A stretch of 64,000 nt of DNA, taken from assembly GCA_035048485.1 (NCBI GenBank), contig CM068585.1, forward strand, positions 21,543,001-21,607,000, read 5' to 3'. The stretch's first letter is position 1. Every line of letters starts with the position of its first letter. Source of the DNA: Pteria penguin. Taxonomy: Eukaryota; Mollusca; Bivalvia; Pterioida; Pteriidae. The position numbers were made by a program, and so were the translations under genes. Shown here in pieces: positions 9,745 through 27,769 of this stretch. Under the pieces are notes generated by a model. The model searched no databases, was not told the DNA's origin, and was given only the letters and a program-made list of their open reading frames with translations.

Positions 9745-10845
9745 AATGGTAATATAACCAGAATCCTTTTTAACAGGACGCCCTATACAGACTGTCATAT
9801 TAAATGGTAATATAACCAGAATCCCTCTAACAGGAGACCATACAGACTGTCAGATTTAATGGTAATATAACCAGAATCCTTCTAACAGGACGCCCTACAG
9901 ACTGTCAGATTTAATGGTAATATAACCAGAATCCTTCTTACAGGACGCCCTACAAACTGTCAGATTTAATGGTAATATAACCAGAATTCTTCTAACAGGA
10001 CGTTCTACAGACTGTCAGATTTAATGGTAATATAACCAGAATCCCTCTAACAGGAGACCATACAGACTGTCAGATTTAATGGTAATATAACCAGAATCCT
10101 TCTAACAGGACGCCCTACAGACTGTCAGATTTAATGGTAATATAACCAGAATCCTTCTTACAGGACGCCCTACAAACTGTCAGATTTAATGGTAATATAA
10201 CCAGAATTCTTCTAACAGGACGTTCTACAGACTGTCAGATTTAATGGTAATATAACCAGAATCCCTCTAACAGGAGACCATACAGACTGTCAGATTTAAT
10301 GGTAATATAACCAGAATCCTTCTAACAGGACGCCCTACAGACTGTCAGATTTAATGGTAATATAACCAGAATCCTTCTTACAGGACGCCCTACAGACTGT
10401 CAGATTTAATGGTAATATAACTAGAATCCTTCCTACAGGACGCCCTACAAACTGTCAGATTTAATGGTAATATAACCAGAATTCTTCTAACAGGACGCCC
10501 TACAGACTGTCAGATTTAATGGTAATATAACCAGAATCCTTCCAGCAGGACTTGCTACAGACTGTCAGGTTTAATGGTAATATAACCAGAATCCTTCTAA
10601 CAGGACGCCCTACAGACTGTCAGATTTAATGATAATATAACCAGAATCCTTCTAACAGGATGCCCTACAGACTGTCAGGTTTAATGTTAATATAACCAGA
10701 ATCCTTCTAACAGGACGCCCTACAGACTGTCAGATTTAATGGTAATATGACCAGAATCCTTCTAACAGGATGCCCTACAGACTGTCAGATTTAATGGTAA
10801 TATGACCAGAATCCTTCTTACAGGACGCCTTACAGTCAGATTTAA
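9745..10845 (+). repeat. 55-bp minisatellite, about 20 units, with higher-order structure
   Basis: The unit begins AATGGTAATATAACCAGAAT and ends ACAGACTGTCAGATTT; 20 units fill the interval. Diagnostic variants (CCCTCTAACAGGAGACCAT = A, CTTCTAACAGGACGCCCTAC = B, CTTCTTACAGGACG...AAACT = C, TTCTTCTAACAGGACGTTCT = D) run in the order A-B-C-D twice, then A-B-C-C-D with point changes. That is a higher-order repeat of about 220 bp. The last units are more divergent. It ends 110 bp before the TATA box of C1q copy 2. Confidence 0.95.
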
Positions 10846-10955
10846 TCACTTGTGACGAATGGGTTTGAGAATTATTGGATTTAGTTCTAATGAATGGAAT
10901 ATTGACCTTGAGTAGTATATTTCATATCAACATGAATATGTCTGAACAAAGCGTG

Positions 10956-10963
10956 TATATAAG
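10956..10963 (+). promoter_or_regulatory. TATA box of C1q gene copy 2
   Basis: TATATAAG 87 bp upstream of the ATG at 11043. Initiation about 30 bp downstream would give a 5' UTR of roughly 55 nt. Confidence 0.65.
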
Positions 10964-11042
10964 GACTGTGCCAGACCTGATAACGTATCTCTTACTACAT
11001 TGATCTACTTGGAAAATATACTTTGAAGTTCAGTGTACCAAA

Positions 11043-12207
11043 ATGATCACGTTTTACGTCATTTTCCTGGTCTTGTTGGATTGTTATACTGGGCTCCTAC
11101 TCAGTAACGTGGAACAGGGTTCAGATTCACAAATTCAGTCTGAAATTCGTGCCATGAATGCTACTATACAATCCATTGTCGCCCAGATGCATGTACTGGA
11201 AAACAGTGAGTTCATATTCTCATAATGATAAGTACGACATATCACAGTCGAGGGTTCCAATCACGTCCTTCATGTTTCCACCACGGTGGTAGTACATTCG
11301 CTGTGCGTCAATGTTATTCCTACGTTTGTACTACATCCGTGCCGTTCTTAAAACGTCTTTGCCAGGTGCCTACTACGCTTTGGTCAGAACATAGTGGGAA
11401 CGTGGAGGCAACACTTTAGATTTGAAAAAGCCCGAAACAAATGTGGAATATTCTCGTTTTTGAAGACGTTAGCACGTTCCATCATGCTTCCATTACGTCC
11501 ATACTAAGTTTATGAAGTTAAACTAAGCTCCACCAGGTGTATTTAACATTACAGAACATAGAAAGAACATGATCGTTAAGGGTTAATGTGTGATGAGGAT
11601 GTATGTATCTGTATTGTTTCAATGATATCTTTTATTTCTATGTACAGTGGTATATTCCTTATTGTGCATTGGAACAGATATTATTTCAATTAGTTCTATC
11701 GTGAATAAAGTGATTCTAAATATTGTTTACCCATAGACGAGCTTCTTTTCATTTACGAACAGAATTTTATTTATTTCAACAGAGATATCCGCACCAGCAG
11801 TAGCCTTCCTAGCGGAATTGAGTCACCATATAAACAATCCAGTGGTTGGATCAGCTGTTGTCTTCGACGTCATACATCTGAATGATGGATCCGCTTATTC
11901 CAATATACATGGAATTTTCACAGCTCCCGTGTCGGGAGTTTATCATTTCAGTTTGGAGTTATCGAGTCCAAATTCATCGTCCACTCACCAGCTACACGTA
12001 AACCTTATGCATGCTAATATTCAGCTTGGCTATGTATATCTTGATGCTAACCCAAACCGATGGCTCAAACGTTCCACTACGGCCACAGTCCACCTGAAAA
12101 CAGGTGACGACATTTGGGCAAAAGTTTCCTACATAGATGGTCCGGGTATGATCGCGGGATGTTGCTATCATTCAATATTTTCTGGATTTCTTATAAAAGC
12201 TGATTAA
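11043..12207 (+). CDS. C1q-domain secreted protein gene, copy 2 (two exons)
   Basis: Predicted 195-residue secreted C1q-domain protein, probably an immune or recognition factor as is usual for bivalve C1qDC proteins. Exon 1 is 11043-11205 (donor GTGAGT) and exon 2 is 11783-12207 (acceptor CAACAG); the codon A|AG spans the junction. Residues 1-20 form a hydrophobic signal peptide (FYVIFLVLLDCYTGLLL). Residues about 28-54 have a heptad-like pattern suited to a short coiled coil, with an NAT sequon at N39. Residues about 57-195 are the C1q domain: VAFLAEL, VIHLNDGSAY, FTAPVSGVYHF, GDDIWAKV and the terminal CCYHSIFSGFLIKAD. There is no collagen stretch, as in most bivalve members. Start choice: it is the first ATG after the TATA box (context AAAATGA) and begins the signal peptide. 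The domain is about 69% identical to copy 1 by hand count. The intron is 577 bp. Confidence 0.92.
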
Positions 12208-12288
12208 AATTATATTAGAAACATAATACATGATTATGTGGAATCATCAAATAATTCATTTCTGTCATAACTGAAATATATATTTTAA

Positions 12289-12294
12289 ATTAAA
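12289..12294 (+). terminator. Variant poly(A) signal of C1q copy 2
   Basis: ATTAAA lies 82 bp after the stop codon. No canonical AATAAA was seen before it. The region 12300-13020 holds no feature I can support. Confidence 0.35.
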
Positions 12295-13019
12295 ATGTTA
12301 TAATGTTGACAGTATCAATGGCACTCTAAAACAAAAGTACTTATAAATCATCATATATCCCAGCAAATGCGTCTTACATTTTCAATATATGCGATCCTTT
12401 TATTGTCAAAGACAATACAAAAATGGTAACAATACTTCCAGGAAATCATCCGAATGCCACTGAAGGAGACTGAGTAAACGTCGTGTTCAACATACCTGGA
12501 AAAGATTAAATTTTAGGTTCTAGTGAGTAATGAGTGCATATATAAAACTTGACAAATGGATGATCGATTGTCTAAGAATTTAGTCTACAAAGAGATCTGG
12601 TTATCGCCACTTAAACATTTTCATGTTCGTGTTGAATATGCTTCTTTTGTTATCAAATGCTTTAAGAATATTTCAATTCATATCTGTTCATTTCGTTGTT
12701 CACTCCTGCATTCAGAGAGCGCTAACGATTGATGTTCATGTTTATGCATCCATAGCATTCTGTCTAAAGAAATGTACCCCTTCATTCGTTTTGCTTCTAC
12801 TCAGTATTTCACTCTGTCTATCGAATATTACCAGATGTTTATAAATGAACCTACGTATGGCTCGAGCACGCTTAAGTACATAGTATTTTGACACAGCCTA
12901 ACAAATCCCTTTAAAGTCACAATTGATGCAATTAACCGGAACGAAACGCTTCTGACAGTCCATTGATAATATCACAAAGTTTTGGCAGATATACAGACCA
13001 CTGCTTGTAACGATGATGG

Positions 13020-13290
13020 ATAAATCTAAATCATAAATCCGAAAATCATGAAACCAGGGGACAAACAAAATCAGGGAAAATGAAAATCAAATAGAAAATA
13101 ACGAAAAATGTCTACTTGAAGAACATATGTGAACCCCTATGATGGAGTGAGATCATTTGCGCGGGGAGAGTGAGCATCTCCTGCTTGCTAGCAACACCTG
13201 TCACATATACCAGGTAGAGAGAGTCAAATAGTGTAAATTCCATATATATTTATATATGGAGAATATATATGGCATACCTTTTTAAAGTTC
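13020..13290 (-). repeat. Diverged R1-related repeat (inverted partner at 36470)
   Basis: GAAAATCATGAAACCAGGGG, TCTACTTGAAGAACATATG, GGGGAGAGTGAGCATCTCC and GAGAGTCAAATAGTG match 36470-36700 in reverse complement and in order. The middle shares the CAGGAGATGCTCACT...CACCTGATCTCAC core with R1. Confidence 0.7.
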
Positions 13291-13369
13291 ATTATATAAT
13301 TTACTGACAAAATGTTATGTAAAAGCGATATAATGCATAATTGAAAGGGCACCAAAAATCAAAATTGTA

Positions 13370-13510
13370 TAAGACCGAGGAGAATTTTGATTTAACTTGA
13401 AGCATATTATCGTGGTTAACGACACCAAATGATAGTATACGAATTGAATATCTTCTGTCGGCACCGTAATTGCAGTGTAATCAATTTGGCGTGGCGTTTT
13501 CTGTGTTTTC
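13370..13510 (-). repeat. R3 fragment
   Basis: GTGGTTAACGACACCAAATG followed by GTCGGCACCGTAATTGCAGTG and GTGTTTTCC matches the reverse orientation of R3 as seen at 21770 and 43170. It explains the nearby minus-strand open frame with a hydrophobic end, which I had considered as a terminal exon. Confidence 0.6.
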
Positions 13511-13760
13511 CCTAATCTGGTTTTTTTTTTCAAGATGAATTTTGTGGCGAATATAAATCCCTAACCTCGTGTCATGAACGTATTACTTCAAGGTTTGGAT
13601 ATTTTTTCAATCTTGATATCAATTAGACATCAGTTGAATTCCTCAGAAGAATCTGCAGCTTCCTGTACTACTAGTTGATTTAATGTAGAAATGTCAAATC
13701 TTATTCCTACACATTTCAAGCCAAGAGATCTTTATATGCACGCTTAAAAGTAGAACTTAC

Positions 13761-19324
<5,564 letters not shown>

Positions 19325-19794
19325 CTAAAATACAAATAAAGATAGAAGAACATATATGTGTGTATAAATTTAGTACACCATATGTACAATACGCCACATA
19401 TATCTCTAATTCACATCCTGAATTTCTCAAAAGTCACAACAATTTGTGTCTTTTGAGTACAAGGACTAAACTTGATGTACAGATGACTTCATTTTTCTGA
19501 AAATTGGTTTTTTCGTCCACTGTGATTTCTTTGGACAGTATTATCATCTTTAATAAGGAGGCAACCACATTTGTTTCATTATAAATATCTAGAATACTGT
19601 AATGCATAAAAATATATGAAAATTCAAACATAATGAATTCAAAACTTTTCCTATGAATGTCCCAAATACTTAGTGGACAAATTACTGACCACAATGACAT
19701 GATAGTGGTATCGAAGTGTCCACACATTTATGCGTATAGGAGATACTCCTTGTTTTTCTAATAACTTAGAAACATTTAGAAAGCGACATTATTA

Positions 19795-19970
19795 AATAAT
19801 GTAGGGTTACATACTGTAGCATACATTTTATGTCCACGTTATATACATGATTAAATAATGTAGATTTACATACTGTAGCATACATTTTATATCCACGTTA
19901 TGTACATGATTAAATACTGTAGGTTTACATACTGTAGCATACATTTTATATCCACGTTATGTACATGCAT
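19795..19970 (+). repeat. 60-bp tandem repeat, three units
   Basis: ATTAAATAATGTAGG-TTACATACTGTAGC followed by ATACATTTTATATCCACGTT and ATGTACATG recurs three times with few differences. It lies just upstream of exon 1 of the Ly6-like gene. Confidence 0.9.
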
Positions 19971-20104
19971 ATAGCGTGAACTCTAGGTACGTATCTGTTA
20001 CACTGAACTCAAATGATTAAAATGCTCTTATCATGTGTCGCGTTATCAAACACGATAAGCATTCCATAGTCTTTGCGTTATACAAGTTTTCCAAAACTAC
20101 TATT

Positions 20105-20270
20105 CTGAAAACAGGAGACGCTTACTCTCCCTGGGCACCTGGTTTCACCTCGGAATTTTTCAGTATTTCGGGGTTCACAACAGTTCCTTTTTGAAACTTA
20201 CACGATTTTGTATCTGTCCTTGGACTTTGAGAACGATTAATATAACGGTTTGGTACTTCTTCGATATTGA
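20105..20270 (+). repeat. R1 subtype B copy
   Basis: ACAGGAGACGCTTACTCTCC, GGCACCTGGTTTCACCTCGG, GTTCACAACAGTTCC and CTTGGACTTTGAGAACGATT match 38385-38530 almost throughout. Only the first 40 bp resemble R1 proper. Between here and 21560 I see only short unassigned open frames. Confidence 0.7.
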
Positions 20271-21729
20271 TTCTGATGAAAGAATGGCGGTTATTGATTT
20301 AAAGTATTCATTAAATCTGAGTATGGTGTCGGAGTGATTTGTTTAAAAAAAAAAAGAATGAATTAATTAATGAGATTTGAAAACTTGATGACCTATATAT
20401 CGTATGTCTAGATTCATGAACCGAATATGCTACATAGATAGGATATGCATCTTTAAAACCCTTATCACATCGGACCACGAGAAGCTGTGAGGTAAAACTC
20501 GCCATAATTACGTGTATTGTAAACTCTAGCCCATGTATTTATATGTTGTACAGATTCTTTTTATATCACCAGTACCTGGCAGGTACCGGCGAGTTTTTCC
20601 CACAGTATTAACCCTTGCCTCACAATTTCGAAACACGAGATCGAATTATAACGTTCTCATGCAATGTGAATATCTCTTGATACCGCCAGTATTCGGCAGA
20701 CAGCTCCAAGAATTTCAAACAGTTTCAAATCGTCGTATAAATTAGAGTTTCATAAATATGTCGAATACATATCGACTTAGTGTCGACAAAATATTTCTAG
20801 AAAAAAGTAAAAACCCACTGAAAGAGAACTTTCTTTAAGTATCCAATACGACACTGCAAAAAATATTTTTGAGTTTAAGGCAGCAATAAATAATTATATA
20901 AGGAAAGAATATCACCGTTTATTTAATGATAGCAAATGTTTTTACAAAGTCTGAATTTGATTTTCGTTAACATTCTTACATTCCAATGCTATTTCAATGA
21001 ATAAATATTGAGTTACCAAATTAACTTAAATGTAAATCAATTCTGTCGAAAATTAACAATCTTGTGTGAATTAAAGATCGAATATAGGAAGATACTGCCA
21101 ACGATACGTATATTAGTTTACCGTTGACTAGGTGTAACTGCATCTATAATACGGTTTTTTCTTACGATAAACTGATTCAAAAAGCGTACAGATAGAGTTG
21201 ATATAACGGTATTCGAGTTATACCTTGAATGCATTCACCAGTTTTACACATCTGATAGGAAATGAGATTTCGGACAACATAATCGTCAACCCAACGGTCC
21301 AATCTACTTTTACTGTGATTTTTTTTTTCTTTTTAAAAAATTTAAATGCCGTTTTTGTGAAAGGTTTTGCGGGTTATGCTCAATTGAAATATATCAAAAT
21401 TTTATCATTTAATAACTTTAAGCATTTATGAGCATTTGCTTCTGATGTGTCTTTATATTTTAGTTATCTTTCTTTCGCCCTTCATTGATTTGACGAAATG
21501 TGTGTTTTGTGCACTTATAGATATAGTATATAGTATATACTTATAGTTGGTGTATAAATTCTTATTATACTTACAGTTACTATCACCACTGGTATCACCA
21601 GTACAGTTTTCTATGTTTTTGCAGTGACGAAAAACTCTTCATAATTTATCCTGATATACATGTAATTATAATTAGGGCACCGTTGAACGGTACATTATAC
21701 GCATTCACTTTATTATCCTAGGTGTCATA

Positions 21730-21920
21730 CAAACTAGAACCAAATATCTTTTCTAACTGTGGTAAATGTTAACCACACCAACTGAGTGACGTTTTTTACT
21801 TCAATTTACCGTCTTAAGTCGGTATCGTAACCGCAGCACAATCGAATATTTTTGTAGGGTTGTTTTCCCGTGTATATTCTACTATTTCCATGTTTTGTGT
21901 GCATGTTCTTGGTGATTTGT
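21730..21920 (-). repeat. R3 fragment
   Basis: TTAACCACACCAACTGAGTGAC followed by GTCTTAAGTCGGTATCGTAAC and GCACAATCGAATATTTTTG is the reverse orientation of the R3 core. Between 21960 and 23230 there are further weak R3-like strings (for example GGGTCCATCTTTCCACTCACC at about 22895) and no gene I can support. Confidence 0.65.
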
Positions 21921-23234
21921 GCCATACAGCTTTGTCAGATGTCTTCTAATTTCTCTTTTATATTAAAATCAGGCACTAAAACTAATCAATGAATTTGTAA
22001 TAACTGTATGAAATATAGCTATTATAGGTAATACTAGATTAAATTTATTGACTGGATTCCCTTAAATAAGTTTAGTTTCTTCTGTCCGCAAACAAGCGAA
22101 ATTGAAATGAATAAGAATTCTAATGCATATAAAGCCAATCTGATACAAAATATTGCAATGTTCAGATGATAAGATGGTGAATAGCCATCTCAGCAGTCCA
22201 TAAATCATGAAACAGTTGAGCATAAAACCAGCAATAAGCAAAATAAAAAAACAAAATCAAGTCCCTCGTCATACAAAGGCATCTATGAACCCTTAGAAGG
22301 ATTTTAATTCATGTGCCTAGTGAAGTAAGCAGACATCTAGTAGAAATCGCTGAATCATTCTTACACTAGGTAGCGAAGCTGACCAATTTGATTATAAAAC
22401 CAAAATATTATTCAACATTCCTAAGAACAAAATGTAATAGACTATGATAAGAAGATCATATCGGCCACAAAAATTCCTAGATGGCGTTACTAAGCTACCG
22501 CCTACATATCCTCGACTGCAGAGCTTATTTAAAAGCCACTTTGCACTCAAAACAATTCACTGTAATTTATGCTTGCTCTGACATGAAATTTTGAGTGAAA
22601 TATGAATACACGATATGCAGGCGATAACTGGGTGTTACTATTTATTAGGGGAATGTTAACGATGTTGAAACCAAAATCGTCATATTTGTCATAGAATGAG
22701 GTGTTCAGGTTACCATCAACATAAAATGATATCTAAATGCGAAAAAGGGAAAACAATAATTTTTGTCTACTGTATGGCAAGAGTCCCATATAACATCACA
22801 ACAATATTCGATTGCAATATAGTTGAGTTGCAGAAACGTCCTCGATTATCAAATCATATGTGACAATCGCCTCTGAGTTTGATAAACAGGTTCAGGGTCC
22901 ATCTTTCCACTCACCATAAAACCAGTAAAGTAAAAGAACACCTACATCAATTTTTTTTAAATAACTACATAGTACATTTAGCCAATCTTGCATTAGAATA
23001 ATTTATGTTAATATAAAGAGTGCGCAGAAGAAGACCACATCATCATGTTCTTTGTATTTACCGCTAAACGCAGAAATAAGTAAAGATACATCAAATGATG
23101 TAAACTTTAATTCATGAGAATGTAAATGTATCTTAATCACATTTCATGGTTTAATATAAATCTGAAGTCTACGCATAAAAGATGTATTTATTGTATGTGT
23201 ATGTTACATCTATAAGAACATATATACCAACTTT

Positions 23235-23340
23235 AATTTAGTGCGCCAGCTGCGCATTCATCAAATAATGACTCTTCAGTTTCCTCAAGGCCAAATCTTT
23301 TAAAATTGTGAAGCATACTTATTGCCAGAATAACCGAAAA
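23235..23340 (+). repeat. R4 fragment
   Basis: GTGCGCCAGCTGCGCATTCAT, CAAATAATGACTCTTCAGT and CCTCAAGGCCAAAT match R4 at 15655 in order. Confidence 0.5.
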
Positions 23341-23456
23341 TGAAAATGTGTTCCAAACACTTGTTAACAATAAACCCAATTTTCAACATTAATATTTGGT
23401 ATTAGATGTTGTGTGGTAAGCATTCGCCTAGTGCTACAAATGCAAAAATATGAATT

Positions 23457-23755
23457 TATCAACTATCACTAGGTAACATGTAGAAATGTGACTCTATCAA
23501 CCATCACTAGGTAACTTTCAGAAATATGACTTTATCAACTATCACAAGGTGACCTGTACAGATATGAGTCTATCAACCATCACTAGGTAAATTATAGAAA
23601 TGTGACTTTATACAATCATCACTAGGTAAATTATAGAAATGTGACTTTATACAACCATCACTAGGTAAATTGTAGAAATGTGACTCTATCAACCATTACT
23701 GGGTAACATGCAGAAATATGAGTTTATCAACCGTAACTATGTAACTTATAGAAAA
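23457..23755 (+). repeat. About 38-bp degenerate tandem repeat, eight units
   Basis: TATCAACCATCACTAGGTAA then A-ATGTAGAAATGTGACT recurs about eight times with substitutions and small indels. It has no open frame. 23760-24800 holds nothing else recognised. Confidence 0.85.
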
Positions 23756-24825
23756 GAAGAGGGAAATTACTAGTGGATAACACAATGTCATAAGCTACTT
23801 GTATATTACTTGGAGGGAAATACTCAAGCGCTTGAAATAAGAATCCGTAGCAGTAGCGCACATATCAAACGTCAACATTCAGCACTCAGTCTCATTCAGG
23901 AACAGTTCATCATCTAAGTTGAACTTATATGTTCACGAATGACAAGAATATATTGGATTTACTAGTAGTATAACGCAGAAGTACATCGGAAACCATAAAT
24001 TAGCCATGACATGTAGATAATAATTGTCTAGCTAGCATTTTTATCTGAGAGATAAGAAATATGAGCATATATTAAAATTATGTAACATGGCATATTCCAC
24101 ATGTGTCCTCCCACGTTCTTGGAATGTGATTTATGATCGAGAATAGAATAAACTGTATGCAAAATGAGCTATTTCAGCAGGTGTGTAATTGTTGGTTCAT
24201 CATTTCTGATGTAAAATTACACCTAAGCACGACAGTGTTATATATGTATATTACACCGAGTCAAATTATGTCAGTGACACCATGGTGATGTCCTGATATT
24301 TCACATGATTGTCATACCTCTCTCAATATTCATAGCGAAACTGGAATTTCTACCTGTGGAAAATATACGCTTGTGCAATTATAACTTATCGACCATGTGG
24401 TAACCCAATTAACCCAAAGTTTCCTCTAAATGGTATCAGTAAAAAGTCGTTGAAATCTGATTATTCATGACGCTATATATATTAATTCTTCTGGTTTCAT
24501 TCCTTGTTCGCTGAACAATATCAAGGCTCGAAGCAACCCTCTCCACACCAGTAATTTGTCCATGCATTGTAAATACATTCCAATTGACTATATATAGTGT
24601 TTATACAACTGTCATAATCTGTCACCCCACCCCCCCCCCCCAACCCTTATGAATTATATTTCCTTTTTTCGTTTACTATATAGCTATTTAAACGATTGTC
24701 CACTTAATAAATACAGGGTGGATGGACACTTTCCTTACACCAGCATGTTATATAAAAAATTATAGCTATATCAAAATGAAAAATGTAAAGGTATGTTATG
24801 TTGTTCATTATATTTTGATAAATTT

Positions 24826-25000
24826 CAGCGAGATTGTCGAAGAATTGCTTAGAATATGTGAGAAAAAAAAAAATACCAAACATTGCACCCGTATATGTAA
24901 CCGAACTGCCATTACAACTTGTATTACGATACCATCTGAAAAGGAGCTAAGCAGTCAATTGCTTATCAGACTTCGTTATCATGAGAAATGTTTCCGATAA
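24826..25000 (+). CDS. Possible Ly6-like exon or exon relic
   Basis: After a good acceptor (TTGATAAATTTCAG) the frame runs 57 codons to TAA at 24998. It is cysteine-rich with spacing C-x8-C-x3-C-x7-C-x22-C, including TTCITIPSEKE. The C-x-I-T-I step and the spacing are reminiscent of the C2-C6 part of Ly6 domains, and a Ly6-like gene lies 6 kb away on the other strand. There is no CC....CN ending and no clear donor. An A11 run inside makes the frame fragile. It may be a relic, or chance. Confidence 0.25.
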
Positions 25001-25436
25001 ACAGACTGATAACATTTTTCTTTACAGTCCCTCCATGAAATGTCAATTTTAGACTATCTACACTAGTTCAATCTGGGTGATGATGTCTGCGCGCATGCTA
25101 AACGAATTTCATTACTAATCGTCTCTAATCACGATTTTTCTATATTCCGAATTTCCTTTGATGAGCATCACATGTGTTACCGTGTCTTTATCTGTTGTGT
25201 ATCGGCCAACTATTACAAAGTAATTCATATGATAACAGTGGTCAGAATCGACCAAATGTTTAGCAATGTCGGAGAACATGAAAGGAAATTTGAGTAATTG
25301 ATGTTAGGGGTATTTAACGGACATGTAGATGTGATGATGATATATAATGTTTTTAAAAACTGCCCATCTGAATTCAAGAATTTTGCTGCTTTTAGAAAAG
25401 TATTCATACAATTTAATTATATATATATATATAGGG

Positions 25437-25600
25437 GCAGGCGTGGTGTAGTGGTTAAGAGCTTGGCTTGCGGCGCCGACGATCCGGGTTCGATTCCCGG
25501 GTTGCGCCACTATGTTTAAGAGGTTGGTAACCTCCTGCTTCCATGTCGCGATATAACTGAAATATTGTTGAAAGCGACGTAAAACACCAATCAACCAACA
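25437..25600 (+). mobile_element. tRNA-headed SINE, second family
   Basis: The head has GCGTGGTGTAGTGGTTAAGAG (A box) and CCGGGTTCGATTCCCGGG (B box). The 3' part has GTTGGTAACCTCCTGCTTCC, ATGTCGCGATATAACTG and AAAGCGACGTAAAACACC, and a CAATCAACCAACAA tail. A headless copy is in the C1q copy 1 intron. It sits just after a short (TA)n. Confidence 0.85.
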
Positions 25601-25639
25601 ACCATGGATAAATAGGGAACAAACAACCTGCTAATAAGG

Positions 25640-27760
25640 ACATTGAAAAAGTATAGCCCTCAAGCTATAGCAAGGAATTTACAAGGGTTTTAGGCATGTA
25701 AAGAAAGAAATTCTTGAAGCATCTGCCGTTCATACCTTGTTATTCCATACAAGAAATATATCTATCCAGTATCCTATGCAAAATTTGAACCGTAAAAGGA
25801 ACGCTATGTTAATCACAATATCAAGTAGTTGCTACATTTCAAAATACAAAATAAATGTCTTTTTTTCTTCTTTTTTTTTTTTATTTGTACTTATTTATAT
25901 TTTATTTATTATTATTTGGGGTTTTCTTTTCTATTTCTGTGACGTTTGTTTTATTTGGTTTTAAAGAGAAGGGGTGATTTTAATGGTGTTTAAAAATATT
26001 CATTTCAATTATTGGAATCGTGAATATTTAATTATATTCATCATCAATTTAGTTTTACTAAACATCAGAACACAAACTAATTCATCAAATTAACATTTAT
26101 TTGTCTTTTATTTTATGTCCTGATTCACACATACCTTTTATTTTGATTTGTTTCTGACAAATACACAATAGAGGTCTAACGAAAATGTCTAAGGTTCATT
26201 AGTTGTAAACTTCATAGCATGAAAAAGGTACTGGCAGATTAATTCCCGTGTTGTAGAAAGTTCAAACCAATCCACCAGGTCGCTTCTCTTTCTCTCTTTT
26301 CTCTTGTGCAATGCGTAAAATGCTAATGAAACAGAAAACACAGTGATCACGAGCAATTCGTTATGCAGGATGGCTAAATACTAAAATGGAACTTCTTCTG
26401 TCTTCGTTGTATTCTCAATAGTTGCTTATTTCACCAACATTTCTCATATTTCAATGTTAGAATTCAATATATCTACACACTTATAATAAATGTAGAGTTA
26501 ATTTTTGTCACACAAACTATATTTATGGGTATATTGCCTATCTTAATGATTTTCCATTACCTAACTCATTCATGTTGATTAAAAATTAATTCAGAGCAGC
26601 AAGTTGCAAAATAATGTTTTGCATACATTCTGCTGATATTCAACCGTCATTAGCAATTTTAAAATTCGCCATGGCTCGGGGATATAAAACAACAACTCGT
26701 TTCATTAATACCCTATAAAATGAAAAATAATTTCAGATCCTATATATCTGTATCCACGAGAACTAACTGAATATACAATTAATTTTCAACAGTAGCATTA
26801 ACGTTCACGCTTGTTCTATCTACGTACTTATTTTATTACACAATTAATGGACATCTTTGATAATCAATGTGACCACATAGTACCCGCAGCAACCTTTATG
26901 TGTTCAATATAATTTACATCACCCTCTTATCAATAATATTTTGCAGGATGACCCTTCATCACAATTCTCTCCACTATTCTCCTTTGATGTCGTTTTCCAA
27001 GTTAAACAAATTAGGCGCTAACGACATATCCCGTGATTGACGTGGCACATCCGTCATATTCCCTCAGCGCGTTGTCTGTACATTTCGATAAACCCTTCTA
27101 TGTTGACGGAACTACTTACGATTTCTTTGACAATTTCCTCTGTAACTTCATATTCTTATCAGATCAGTTTTACTTCAAACAAATTGTTTATTTAAAGCAA
27201 CAAGAAGCTTGCTGAAATAGAGATATTTTCTTCGATGACTGTCAAATTCTTAATGAAAATATAAATCCCAAACTTTTAATGATGTAACTTCAATGTTGTA
27301 AGGGATAAGGTTAAGAAATTTGACATTGTCAATAGGAGAAGCAAAAGAGAAACTAAGGCGAGAATAAGATATATGTAATGTCAAAAATATCATCAATCTT
27401 CTTAGGATATCTAAGATTTTTGTAAGAATTCTGCATAATGTTTAACTTAAACCCTGTGGTTTTACCCATCATCTTCGTATCAATGCTGTTATGTTGTTTG
27501 TTCGACATTTGCAATTGTTAAGTTGAGTTAATATATTATTAATATGTTTAGTTTGTATACATTTCTGGTTCTGTAACTGCATTAAAAACGGAACGAAAGA
27601 AGTCATCTCACTCAGTGGAATGAGAGAAGCCGCCACAGTCATGCAGAGTATGCAAATAGACGTCACGAAAACATTCGATTGTGATGCTGTTGTTGTATCA
27701 ATCTAATTGAAATTCGAAGAAGCGAATTTATGAAACACGCAGTAAGAAGCACAATAAAGA
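25640..27760. other. AT-rich stretch without recognised genes
   Basis: I find only low-complexity T-rich DNA (about 25860-25960) and short open frames without splice context. A minus-strand frame near 27469-27666 has a hydrophobic start but no ATG and no convincing acceptor. Confidence 0.5.
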
Positions 27761-27769
27761 TAGAATTTT

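Noticed and set aside
13317..13460. Candidate C-terminal exon with a hydrophobic tail for the Ly6-like gene
   Set aside because: The in-phase AG has a poor pyrimidine tract, and the segment aligns with the inverted R3 repeat, which explains the frame.
21570..21650. Minus-strand cysteine-containing stretch ending at GTAAGT (C-K-N-I-E-N-C)
   Set aside because: It resembles part of a Ly6 first exon but has no pyrimidine-rich acceptor and lacks the preceding C-x2-C.
23457..23755. CRISPR-like regularly spaced repeats
   Set aside because: Units are directly adjacent and degenerate with no unique spacers, in an intron-bearing animal-type genome. It is an ordinary tandem repeat.
25437..25510. Possible tRNA gene
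   Set aside because: Same reason: the B-box stem is good, but the element is a SINE with a body and tail repeated at 5.65 kb.
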